The notes under the pieces: model-generated
What the model was told of the DNA's origin: nothing
The model's input: the letters and a program-made list of their open reading frames with translations, nothing else
Databases searched by the model: none
Position numbers and translations under genes: made by a program
Assembly (NCBI GenBank): GCA_029851415.1
Contig: CM056743.1
Location: 89,316,501 to 89,380,500 of the forward strand
Origin: Eretmocerus hayati
Taxonomy: Eukaryota; Arthropoda; Insecta; Hymenoptera; Aphelinidae
Direction of reading: 5' to 3'
DNA length: 64,000 nt
Part shown: positions 34,499-47,412 of the stretch, in pieces
Layout: each line of letters starts with the position of its first letter
Numbering within the stretch: position 1 is the stretch's first letter

Positions 34499-37400
34499 GT
34501 CCCATACATTCTCAGTCTGATAATGACATTGTAAAATCTCAGGTACTAGATGCCACAAATATTCTTACTGCAACGACGCCTAAACTGCGTATGGGTAGAA
34601 ACATGAAAAAGAAGCTGATTATCAAAATGAAAAAATTAGATAGGGTTCCGGGCCCCGTGATTGAGTCGGGTTCGTCAACCGAGCTGGTGGATGAATTTTC
34701 GAAATGTGCCGACATGCCGAGTGACAACTCGCATATTCCGAACGAACCTCAAGACCCTGAGGATGTGGAGATTAGGTCAGAAACAGATATTGCCGCGGAT
34801 GATTCGTTGGATGTACGACGTGTTACACCGATGGGGCAACCTTCGAGGAACCCGCGAAAATTGAAGTTTTGGCGCGAGCTGACAATCTCGGAGGGTGGAG
34901 GGGATGAGTCAGAGTGCGATTTGAAATCGGAGCATTTGAGCAAATTAGAAGAAACGGATACCGAAATTAGGGGAATAAATTCGGTTTACTCACGGACTGA
35001 CTTGCTCGATGAATCTCAATTTACAAATGAACCAAGTCAAGAAATTACGAGGGAATGACCTGAAATTAAAGTTTTTATTGAAAAAGTTGAAATACGTGTC
35101 TTGTTAGATACGGGAAGTAAAGTTACCTGTGTTGCAGAAGATATTTATGAGAGAAATATTGATTCATGGAAAAATTGTCCCACATTTCCGGTTACTGGTC
35201 TACAAGCCAGCGGGTTTACCGGTGGGAAGTCGATGAAGATCAAACGTCAGTTCCGCGGGTTGGTAAAAATCGGGGGAACTAACGTTGAAATAGATTTCAT
35301 GGTTATACCAAAGCTAGTGAATCAGTGCATTTTCGGAATTGGGACACTTTTCATGCTTGACGCAACTTTGCATCTAGGCAAAGAATTAATCACCTTCAAA
35401 ATCGAACATCAGATTACAGACTTGAAATATGAGTATCATCGTATGAATCTGTCAGAATTTAACGAGTTACGGAAAATTTGTTCCGACGCATTTGAAGAAA
35501 TCAAGAACGTTTCACTCGAAAGTTTAACAGTAAACTCTGTAGAAACTGATTTGATAGATGACTCTCCAACCAAAGAGGAGATTGATGCGAAGATTGACCC
35601 ATTAAATATTCCTATGAAATACAAACTAAAATTGAAATCTATCCTTACGGATTTGAGGAAAGATTTTAGTAAACGTCCGGGAAAATTCAAAGATTTCCAA
35701 TATACGATTAGAATGAAGGATTTGAGTCCATACAAAGCCAAATTATACCCGATTCCTATCGCACTTCGTGATAAAGTATGTAAAGTAGAGAAATGGGTGA
35801 ATTACGGGGTACTTGAAAGAGGAGAAACCGAGTATATTAACCCGATAGTAGTTGTGGACAAGAAAAACGGGGAAGTTCGGATTTGTATGGACGCAAGAGA
35901 ACCTAATTCTCGGTGTGAGTCAGACCATGAGTCTTCCGAGGATATGGACGAAATCTTCAGAACTTGCCCAGAAATAGGGGTCATGTCATCTTTCGACCTG
36001 GTGTCGTCATTCCATCAGGTAGAGCTTGATGAAAGCTCTAGAAAGCTCACGGGTATAATGGTCATGGGTATATGCTATGTCCATTGTCGGGTGCCGTTCG
36101 GGTGGAAGATTAGTGGTGCAGCACTCAAAAGAGCGTCTTGTGAAATCCATCAAAAACTCAAAGCATTTATAAAAGATTCCGTAGATGATTGGCTGATAAT
36201 ATCTCAAGATTTGGATGAGCATATGGTCCATTTAGAGCTTATGCTCAAAGCTGTTATCGAAGAGGGAATCACTATGAGTTTCGAGAAGGCCAATTTTTGT
36301 AAAGAAGAAACTAAGTTTCTGGGTCATATCCTAAGTAAAGAAGGCCTTAAGCCAGACCCAGAAAAGCTCGAATGTATTCATAACTTTTCAGCTCCTAGAA
36401 ACATAAAGCAGTTGAGAGGTTTCTTAGGATTAGTGCAATTTTGTGCTAAGTTTACTGAGAAATTGGCTCAAGAGACTGCACCACTATCTGATCTAATCAA
36501 AGCGGGGACCAAGTGGAAGTGGACGGATAAACACCAATATTACTTCGACCGGGTCAAAGCTTTATTTACACACGATATGTTCGTGGTCCAACCGCGAAGG
36601 GATCTCCCATATATTTTATATACTGACGCTTCCTTGACGTCCCTGGGAGCCATTCTTTTCCGAAAGCACGATGATGAGTTAAGGCCGGTCACAATGGCGA
36701 GTGAAAAATTAACACCCACACAATCTCGCTATACCACCACAGAGATTGAATTGATGAGTATTGTATGGAGCTTAGAAAAATGGAGATCGTATTTACGCGG
36801 AGCTAAGGTCCATATCATGACTGATCATAAAGCGCTGAGGTATTTATTAACGTGCAGATTCCTTAATGCGCGATTAACTCGTTGGTCATTAGTCATTCAG
36901 GATTATGATCTGAGTTTTGGGTACATCAAGGGAACTCATAATGTAGCTGCTGATGCGCTCAGTCGGATGTGTGAACCGAAGGACCGACCAAAGCATGATT
37001 TACTCATAAGTATGATTCTAGCCAGGAAACCTACACCCACACTCTTGCGACAAATTAGAAATACTGCGAACGAACAACGACAAGATGATAAACTTCTCTC
37101 TATTATTACGTCGTTAGAGTCAAACACCCCCATGAGGGATTTCAAATTGTACAAGGACATTTTGGTTAAAGGGAACAACAAGATTGTTTTACCCAGAGGA
37201 TTGGCTCGAGCACTAAAATTAGAGATACACGAAGTTTATGCACACATTGGTGCATTGGAGTGCACGCGAATGATTGAGGAAGAATTTTACTTCCCCAATT
37301 TGAGACATTTTTCATCTCAGTTATTAAGGTCATGTGATTCCTGTTAACGAAATAAGAACTATACGGTGGCGGTTAATGCCGGAACATGTGCAATCTCACC

Positions 37401-38235
37401 TGAAGGACCTAGAGAGCTTGTGTCTATTGACTTTTTCGGACCGTTACCCATATCAACGGGTGGAGTCAAGTACATCCTGGTCGTGATGGACGTTTTCACA
37501 AAATTCATAGTTTTGTACGCCATCCGCAAAGAGGACTCAAATACCACTATCAGGAAGATATTTGATGACTATATACCGAAATATGGGAAACCAAAATAAA
37601 TGTTAATGGACCATGGTACTCAGTTTACTTCAAGGCGATGGCAACAGAAATTAATTGACGAAGGAATTCACTTGATTTTTACATCTATACGACATCCTCA
37701 GGGGAACCCGGTAGAGAGACAGATGAAAGAATTGGGCAGATTCTTCCGATGTTTGGTTCAAGACAAACATAGAGCATAGGCACGATATATTCCTATTATT
37801 CAAGCTTGCATTAACGAAGTGCACCATGGCACGACCGAGTGTACTCCCCATGAGTTACAACTCGGAACAAGGCCCACTCGCACCTGGACCAAATACTTGG
37901 TTCCTACTGAAAGAACCACGCTATCTCACGAGGACATCTTGGTATTTGCCTCAAATAACCGGAAAGAGAAAGGTCAGGCGAGAGCAAATAAATACAACGA
38001 ATCGAAGAATTTGACAAAATATACCCTCAGGCAGGAAGTATTGGCGCGAGCGTACAATGTATCTTTTGCTGAAAGGGGAATTTTGGCCAAATTCTTATCA
38101 CTTTATGAAGGGCCCTACAGAATATCAAAGATCATAGAACCGTCCACGTGTGAGTTAGTTGATGAGAAAACTGGCACATATCGTGGACAATTTCATTTCT
38201 CGTCTTCAAGGCCTTATTATCGGCCATCTTCTTGA
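34495..38235 (+). pseudogene. Ty3/gypsy pol: protease, reverse transcriptase, RNase H, integrase (four stops)
   Basis: One frame throughout, overlapping gag. Protease LLDTGSKVTCV near 35104. RT: MDAREPNSRC near 35890, SFDLVSSFHQVEL near 35990, catalytic box SVDDWL at 36178-36195 (usual first residue is Tyr or Phe; here Ser), then LGHILSKEGLKPDPEK near 36320. RNase H: YTDASLTSLGAIL near 36620, TTTEIELMSIVW, MTDHKALRYLL. Integrase: His/Cys domain to CDSC at 37344, then catalytic Asp 37429-37431, Asp 37609-37611 and Glu 37714-37716, about 35 codons after the second Asp. Stops: TGA 35056-35058, TAA 37345-37347 (after CDSC, where Gln is expected), TAA 37597-37599, TAG 37777-37779 (Trp expected). 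Four of the stops in gag and pol are simple transitions from the expected codon. Confidence 0.93.
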
Positions 38236-38259
38236 AGAAAGGTTATATTTTGATTTCAG

Positions 38260-38643
38260 ATGAAATCCGATAACAACCAAGGGGACGGGAAAGGGTCAAA
38301 GGATCCCGAAAAAAACGAGAAAACGTTGGAGAAGTTATCTGGTCGAAATCTCGAGTTAGTTGACTTAGAAATCCGGATGATGCAAAAACACCTTGGTCTA
38401 AGTATTCAAATCGACAAGACCACGTTCCGATCGAAAGTGGCCTACAACTCGTCCAAGGAGGCCATCCAGCTGGCCCATCGTAACGAAAATGAAATTCAAT
38501 ATCTAGCCACAGACTTGGATGAGCTATTTGATCGTTTGAGGGACTTAGAGTACCAAATGCGAGGAATTCGATTCCAGAATAGACAGCTCAAAGAGCAGCT
38601 AAGGAAGTCCGGTTCGGCAACCCCAAGACGGAACCAACCATAA
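38260..38643 (+). CDS. accessory ORF 1 of the gypsy element, coiled-coil protein (127 aa)
   Basis: Intact ATG-to-TAA ORF starting 25 bases after pol, in the place where errantiviruses carry env, but with no signal peptide or membrane segment. The ATG directly follows TTATATTTTGATTTCAG, a good splice acceptor, so it could be expressed from a spliced transcript. The first 30 residues are charged (GDGKGSKDPEKNEKTLEK). Residues ~70-115 have heptad-spaced hydrophobics (NEIQYLATDLDELFDRLRDL, then RFQNRQLKEQLRK), predicting a coiled coil. No family recognised. It is unbroken although gag and pol are decayed. Confidence 0.6.
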   Translation: MKSDNNQGDGKGSKDPEKNEKTLEKLSGRNLELVDLEIRMMQKHLGLSIQIDKTTFRSKVAYNSSKEAIQLAHRNENEIQYLATDLDELFDRLRDLEYQMRGIRFQNRQLKEQLRKSGSATPRRNQP

Positions 38644-38820
38644 TGATTTCTTTATTTTTTTCTTCTGTATATAGTTATATATATTCCCAATTATTATATA
38701 TGTACGGTCCTAAATTATTATAAGGGAACATGAATAAATACTAAGTAAATTGATTAATAAAACCCAATTTGAGTTATCAGTTAAATACCCTTCTCGAGCA
38801 ATATTTTATTTTTCTTTTAG

Positions 38821-38973
38821 ATGCCTATATCAAGAGCAAGACGGGCTAGACAAAGATTGAATCGAAAGATGAAGAGATTAAGAATCCAACTTGAAAGAGT
38901 CGAAGGGTTGATCTCGGAGTCACCTTCCTCAGGAATTTCAAAGAAAAAAATTCATGATTCACAATCGTTATAA
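38821..38973 (+). CDS. accessory ORF 2 of the gypsy element, arginine-rich 50-aa protein
   Basis: ATG immediately after TTTTATTTTTCTTTTAG (AG at 38819-38820), a strong splice-acceptor-like tract. The product starts MPISRARRARQRLNRKMKRL and continues RIQLERVEGLIS, that is a dense basic segment followed by leucine/valine spacing, then a Ser/Lys tail. It is too short for a firm call. The basic segment resembles arginine-rich nucleic-acid-binding motifs in general; a role in RNA binding or nuclear entry is inference. Confidence 0.5.
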   Translation: MPISRARRARQRLNRKMKRLRIQLERVEGLISESPSSGISKKKIHDSQSL

Positions 38974-39064
38974 ATTCATTCACCTAGTCGGAAATCCGAG
39001 GATGACTGTCTAATCATTGCAAATGAAGTTTCATGGGAGGAATTTGAATCTTTATCTTTAGAAG

Positions 39065-39371
39065 ATGCCGCCACCATCAAAAGTCGAACGGAACCAACGA
39101 AGACGTGAAATCTGGAGAGAAGAGAGGAGGAGAGAGAAAAAGAGCGGAGAGACATCAGGAAAATATTTCAGTTCGGAATGATTTGGCTATTGCCCACGCG
39201 GAAGCAGTCATGGTTAGACGCCAGATAGTGGAAAAGGATGCCCGCATTTTGGAATTACAAACCGAGTTGAATGAAACAAGAGCACGACTTGAGGCCTCAG
39301 AAGCCAAGGCCAAATTTTGTATGATACAATTCACTCTCAGTGAGGTTAATGCTGCTCAAGAAAATAAATAA
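39065..39371 (+). CDS. accessory ORF 3 of the gypsy element, coiled-coil protein, frame unclear
   Basis: ATG at 39065 follows TTTATCTTTAG (AG at 39060-39061) and gives 38 codons (MPPPSKVERNQRRREIWREE...) before a TGA at 39179-39181. A second frame, open from the same acceptor to the TAA at 39369-39371, encodes an 88-residue stretch from 39105 with clear heptads (VRRQIVEKDARILELQTELN, then ETRARLEASEAKAK). Either one ORF broken by a small indel, or a spliced exon entering the second frame. Strongly charged; no family recognised. Confidence 0.45.
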
Positions 39372-39852
39372 CTTTCTTTGGTTTCTGTAAATGACTAGTT
39401 TTTCTTATTCTTTATAAACCTTATTCAAAAAGACGCTTGACTAGAAAAGAATGAAAGGTTTAGTTGATCTCTAATATTGCACTGGGTCCAAGAAAATGAT
39501 AGCTAAATTAAATCAATATCACGAGAAATTATTGCACTTATTGTGGGTTCAGAGTCCCACCAGAATATAGAAAGATTTTCACAGAATCTTGGGTCAATAT
39601 AAAGATTGAGTCAAGAAATATTTTTTTTTTTGTTATAGCCGTAACGTATTGGTTTTTTTGAAAAAAAAATTTCAGTCCATGATAGAATGGACCAGACCAA
39701 TATTTCAAGTAAAGTTAGAATTACAAATTTATCGGATTTTTTGTACATGGTTCGTTGATCTGCCGCGTGATTTCCCCCTTTCCTTTTTGGAAAAAATCAT
39801 TTCCATTAACGTTCTTGAAAGAACTCCAAATTCCAATGATTTGGGGAAACTA
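39372..39852. other. 3' untranslated part of the gypsy element
   Basis: No ORF of note. The stretch just before the 3' LTR (TTGGGGAAACTA, 39841-39852) is the likely polypurine tract. Confidence 0.5.
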
Positions 39853-42099
39853 TGTAAGGTACGGAATCCCACTGTAAATTTAAAACTTTAGTTATATAGA
39901 TATATAACAGTCGCTCTCCAGAGCATTTATGAAGATCAACCATGTAAGTAGAATCAATCATCATCTATCATTTCATAAAAACAATAACTTCACGTATCAT
40001 TATTGTGTGAACTAACCCTTAGCTTGAACTGCTGCTTTTTATTGCATTTTTGATATTTTATTTGCTTAACGCACGCATGGGTTTTCGTTGTAACATATGA
40101 ATGGATCTATGTATATATAGCAAAAGCTGTAGACTAGGGTATTGCCCCCGTTCAAGTCATTTTCACAGACAATCATATACTTGCACGCAAGCACACACTT
40201 TTGTAGTTTTTCAAGTCATCGATATCTCAATACATATCGGATATATGTGTGTCGCGTAATATACAGGCCGCTGAAGTTCGAGCCGCCTAATATATGGGTC
40301 AAGTGGGGATGCTCGTCAAACGGCTGAGGTATCGCAGCAGCTAGGACCCGGTGCGACAAGCACTCCTGGTTCTAAAGTCCACAAAGGAAGCAACAAGATC
40401 TCCAGGGCTCCCGCAAGGCTTGCCATTCATTGCCGCAGAAGCTACTACCTGGACTCTTGGAAAATCGACCACGCTGCCATCACTGCTGTAGCCGATCACC
40501 AACGTCGCACCAGGTCCTCGCAATCACGAGCACCACTACTTGACCGATCTCAAGTTGATTAGATCAATTTTGCGACGTAAGTAAAGTGATAAAGTGAAAA
40601 ATTGAAAATCTTGAATATTCATAACTGCACACTTCACCTCTGGCTATTTCCCGTGGTGAATAGATTTTCAAGATTATCCTGGATATTCGCGTCCCAATAC
40701 TTGGGTGTGATATCTAGGGACAGAGTACATCCGCGTCGCGAAGGTGGGATAATACCAGTCCACCTACCAACAGTTGTACGAGCCAGGCTCTAAATTCCGT
40801 ATAAAATCGACGATTGATCGATTTATTCTTCTTAAAATTTTCAAGTAAAATTAATGGAATTTTGAGCCAGTTCTTCCAAGGAAGAACACTGCGCAGGCAA
40901 CCGGCAACGCTACCAAGAGACTTGGTATTCGTACCGTGTTAGGGCTTAAAATCAATGGGTTGGATCGTGATTAGAGTCAATTAAAACCATTAGAATCATT
41001 CAAAATCAGTGAAAGTTCATATCAGCAGCAAGGGCTTTTATCTATGTAAGAACAGCCCATAGATAATCTCTTTCCGCTTTGGAATGTTCGCAGAGTAATC
41101 TGATTCAAATTGCAAGGTACAGAGGCACATTCACGTGAAGTGAATTCAGCAGGCTGACAAGGATATCAGAATCAAGAAAATTAGCTCCTTCTGAGCATAC
41201 CCTATGTACGCCGTTTCGCGCGGTGGGATTGGAGATGTTTAGAAGCATTTGATATCGAACATACAAAATTTTCCAAGTATCATGATTGAATTTTTGACAA
41301 TATACGGCTATGCTATTTTATCTATATTCCTAGTCAATTATCATTTTAACTATGAACCCTATATCCCCATGAATATCTGAATATAACAGTATTTCAACCA
41401 TGAAAGTCTTCAATTTTCAATTTCCAAGGAAAATTATCTGAGAATTTATTTTCGGGTATATAAGTGTACAGACACTTAGATATACCAATTTTCTATCAAA
41501 ATTTACTCATAAGAAAAATCTACTACCACACAGGTCAACAGGTAGGAGCGTTGACCTATTCAAAATTTTCAGATCCAAAATATCATTTTTTGACCATAAT
41601 TTGTTTATAACTTTGTGTAAACAATTATTTTCGCCAAATGAATTATTAGGTCACCTAGCTATGACTATTACGAACAATTTAGGCTTTGGGACACGCAAAT
41701 CGATCAAGATTTGACGATACAGTAACGAATCAAGCTATTGATTCGTAAAAACCTGATGACACGTAGAATTTCAGCTTTTGTTGCATGTAATAATCTTCAC
41801 AAGCTTGGATCTTTCTTTTTTGCACTTTTCATTGCTTTGGTGTGGTAGCTAGAATAATCTGGCAAGCATTTGCCAGTGGTACAGCAATCCCCGGTTACAA
41901 CATTTCATTTTATTGGAGAGAAAAGCAGTTTGATTCGAGACGTTGCAGACAAGAAAGAGAGTAAATCGCCGAGGGTTCCACCGGACCGGTGTCTCATCGT
42001 TGATAAAATTGAATAGATATGCAAAGTAAGATGCATATCGTTTGACGTACGAATTTTTAGTAATTTTCTCATCCTAAATTCAAAGATCCGATACTTACA
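39853..42099 (+). repeat. 3' LTR of the Ty3/gypsy element
   Basis: 2247 bases, same ends as the 5' LTR. It carries about 212 extra bases at 41795-42006 that the 5' LTR lacks, either an insertion here or a deletion in the 5' copy; that segment has no recognised identity. Confidence 0.9.
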
Positions 42100-42364
42100 A
42101 TATACGAGGAGCAGCATAATGTGAGTAGCCACGCTCGGACGCCGGTCAATTGGGAGCGCCCCGTAAAATCTAGGCGCATCGGCGATTTTTTCTCACCCGG
42201 AGCATATTTTTTGCTTCCCGTCGGGCAAATGACTACCCCGCACGGCAAACCGGAGGTTAGTTCAGAAAAATTCGGTGTGGCGCTTCATTCCAAAACAGAG
42301 ACGGGTAGTTTCTAACCTCCGCTGAGCGCGGCGCGTGAAATCTGCCCGCTCATTTCTCTCCGTG
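42100..42364. mobile_element. foldback-like element, right terminus (partner of 24202-24468)
   Basis: Inverted copy of 24202-24468 starting right after the 3' LTR (ATATACGAGGAGCAGCATAATG) and ending TTTCTCTCCGTG. Both copies stay open over a 58-codon frame (here 42142-42315) reading NWERPVKSRRIGDFFSPGAY; see findings. Confidence 0.75.
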
Positions 42365-42732
42365 CTATATGGCTCTCCCAACCACTCCTCCTCCCTGTCT
42401 CAGTCTACAATACAGAGCCTCAGCAAGGCAGCCAGAAAGAACACCTCCGCGATGCGAACCTGCAGTCTCGCCCCAGAGGCCCATTATCGTGGAAGTCTCT
42501 CGGCTCGTGCATATCCGAAAGTCGAGCGAGTGCACTGAAAGGATGGAAAGAAACTGCGATATTCCGACAATCGGTTCACGCGTGTTTGGAACGCGAGGCA
42601 CGCGACGTGCTGCGCATATTGGCGAATCCCAGGATTCAGGCGACTTTGTGATAACGAACTATTTTACGTCTTAGGAGACATGGTTTTCGACAAGTGAGGT
42701 CTTCCACTGGAAATTTTCGAAAATTCACTCGT
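42365..42732. other. no gene recognised
   Basis: A GC-richer patch (42365-42620) with overlapping ORFs on both strands and no signature. Confidence 0.4.
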
Positions 42733-43705
42733 CCTCAACACTTTCGAATGCTTCTGAGTTCCATATTTTGCTTTGGCTCAATGATACGGGATGGGCTGTG
42801 TGAGGAAAGTCAATTTTTCGGCTGTCACAACGATTTTGAGGTGCACGCCTTAGCTTGTAGGTTCGAGGGCGATTGATCAACCATCATGAAAATTGGATTG
42901 ATTACATTCTGAAGAATTGAATTATCTTTGCCTCACGGCTATCCTCACCAAGATGCGAGATCTGATGGAGGTTGTTGATGTGTCACAACATTTTTGTCAT
43001 TTTGAAGAATCGCTCTTGCTCACGATCCTGTCATCGGGGCGATAAAAATGATGAAATTCTGGAGACGGGATCTGATTCAACACGAAAAAACCTATGAATC
43101 CAGCCAAGTCCCATTGATATCATCAAATCCTGGTGGCTGTTGTCCTGATGGAAAGAAAAATTGCTTCTGCGTAATTTAGCCTTGAAAATGTCTTTTTCTT
43201 ATGGGACATGGAAATGTGGACCCCGTTGCACCTGGAACCACGTGTAATTTGATCTCTAGGATAACAGAAACGTATATACAAACTGCCCCAATCGTAGACC
43301 TACCCGGGGAGGAATGCGAGGCTCATCAAATTTGAGAATTGACGGAATCGTGCATTTTGGTGAGTGTAGAGTATCTTCATTTCGGAACAGAGGCCGTTGG
43401 GGAGCGTCGTATGATGTTGATCATGACTTTTCCTCACTTTTCTGATAATAAGGTCATTTCATTTCTGCGAGAAAGTATTCTCATGAGAATGATTGTAACA
43501 CGAGGCCCTCATTCAAATGCATAGGATTATTCTTTATTCAACCGCAAGTGCGCAGCGAAGCTACAAAATGCTTTACGCGACTATTTCATCACTGTTTGAG
43601 TATTACTTTACCCAAAAGAAGTTTGCCGGGTATGTCCTGCCATATTGAAAATTTCGAAATTTTTCAACGAAAGTCGCCCGAATTCTGAGATTTGCCCATA
43701 TGTGG
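42733..43705. repeat. dispersed repeat, long copy (partner 59808-60185)
   Basis: Starts GTCCTCAACACTTTCGAATG and ends CTGAGATTTGCCCATA. 42733-42795 and 43360-43705 match 59808-60185 (CCATATTTTGCTTTGGCTCA, ATCTTCATTTCGGAACAGAG, CGCGACTATTTCATCACTGT). 42795-43360 is absent from the other copy. The 3' end matches that of the TIR element at 61110-62203, so it is a truncated member of that family or a relative. Confidence 0.65.
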
Positions 43706-43709
43706 TTAA

Positions 43710-44156
43710 GGTAGTACTAACGTAGTATACTTTGTGCTACTGTGCACGCAGTATACCTTTCTCCCCACTCGCCGCTCTCGCGCGTTACCGGCCGCCCGCA
43801 CAGCTCTTAGGATACCACCAATTATTTTCTATGCAGCAGGATGACTCAACAACCAAACGATGGATTTTGCTCAGATTTCGCTTACCGTTGCATTTAGTCA
43901 TGATTCATATCGTATTAATTTTTCAAAGAGTTGCTAAGGAATCTCTGCAAGATAGCGACATTAGAAGTAGTTTTACGCCACTTCCCGCGCATTTTATCCC
44001 GTATGTGTATAACGTCGCGACTTCAGAATTTTTTTGCTGAAGTTTGAAACGACAGAATGAGATGAAATTTCCACCACATACGTAGAATATTAATGTCCAC
44101 CCACAGTAAAAAATTCAAGACAATCCCAAGAAAAGTCGTTTCACGTTAGTACTACC
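43710..44156. mobile_element. TTAA-flanked MITE, copy B
   Basis: 447 bases between TTAA 43706-43709 and 44157-44160; terminal inverted repeat GGTAGTACTAACGT (14 bases). Same termini as the element at 18382-18815, but the interior differs, including a GC-rich stretch near 43755-43800. Inserted at the end of the preceding dispersed repeat. Confidence 0.8.
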
Positions 44157-44160
44157 TTAA

Positions 44161-46620
<2,460 letters not shown>

Positions 46621-46637
46621 GCCGCGTGCGCTCGTGT

Positions 46638-46760
46638 GTATATATATATACACGCACGCACGCACACGCACACACGCACGCACACACACACACACACACA
46701 CATATATATACCACCGTACATACCCACACGCATACACACACACGCGCGCATATACACATG
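46638..46760. repeat. compound (TA)n/(CA)n microsatellite
   Basis: GTGTATATATATATACACGC followed by CA-rich repeats to about 46705, then ATATATATACC and more ACACAC. The overlapping His/Thr-rich and Cys/Val-rich ORFs here are artefacts of the repeat. Confidence 0.95.
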
Positions 46761-47400
46761 AATTTGGTTGTATTGTTGTTCTGACATCAAAATTTCATGA
46801 ACAATTTATAAGATTGAATCCGCTATAAGCCGCTTATAGTGGAGCCGAAATTCGGAATTTTCTTCATTTTCCCACATTCCTATACTAAATTCACTCCATG
46901 GGAGATGAATTTCTCTGAAAACCGACACAAAGAAAATTATTTTTGGGGGGGGGGGGCGATCGCTCCCTTCGCTCCCCCCTGTATCCGCGCTTGTATTCAT
47001 ATCAATCTTTGATACATGAATTTGCTATAGATGAGATAAATATGACAGGTTCCTAGCACACGCGTTCATACTATTTTGTACATCAGTCCATGGTTTGATC
47101 CCACCCAAAATTCTGTATCCAGCCCAGAGGCTCGAGAGGACTCAGATTTCAACGAACCAGCCTTGGTCACCCATCTAACCAACGCTGGGACGGTGATTGC
47201 TACCGGGCGTTCCATGGCCTTCCAAGCCGAATGAAAATCTCCGGAAACGTATCTGGTGACGAGGCATGGAACGAAGAGGATCCCGAAGCAATCGTTTCGA
47301 TCGGTTGAGAATCCGCGGGCGTCTAATCTTGTTCTGTATTTGCTTCATGGACCCCTCGTGCGACAACAAACCCCGAGCTCGTCAAGGGAGTTACAGATAG
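46761..47400. other. no gene recognised
   Basis: Includes a run of G residues near 46945-46957. Confidence 0.4.
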
Positions 47401-47412
47401 ACCGGTCGATAT

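Larger units (their letters stand above)
28035..42099 (+). mobile_element. Ty3/gypsy LTR retrotransposon with ~2-kb LTRs and accessory ORFs (decayed)
   Basis: Complete element: 5' LTR 28035-30075, leader, gag, pol (PR-RT-RH-IN order), three downstream small ORFs, 3' LTR 39853-42099. LTRs begin TGTAAG and end CTTACA. Target-site flanks, after removing the abutting TIR element, are GTAT and ATAT (3 of 4 match). A 1782-bp palindrome is inserted in the leader. One stop in gag, four stops in pol, and at least one frameshift make it non-autonomous now. The two LTRs differ at a few percent of positions by eye, so insertion is moderately old. Confidence 0.92.
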
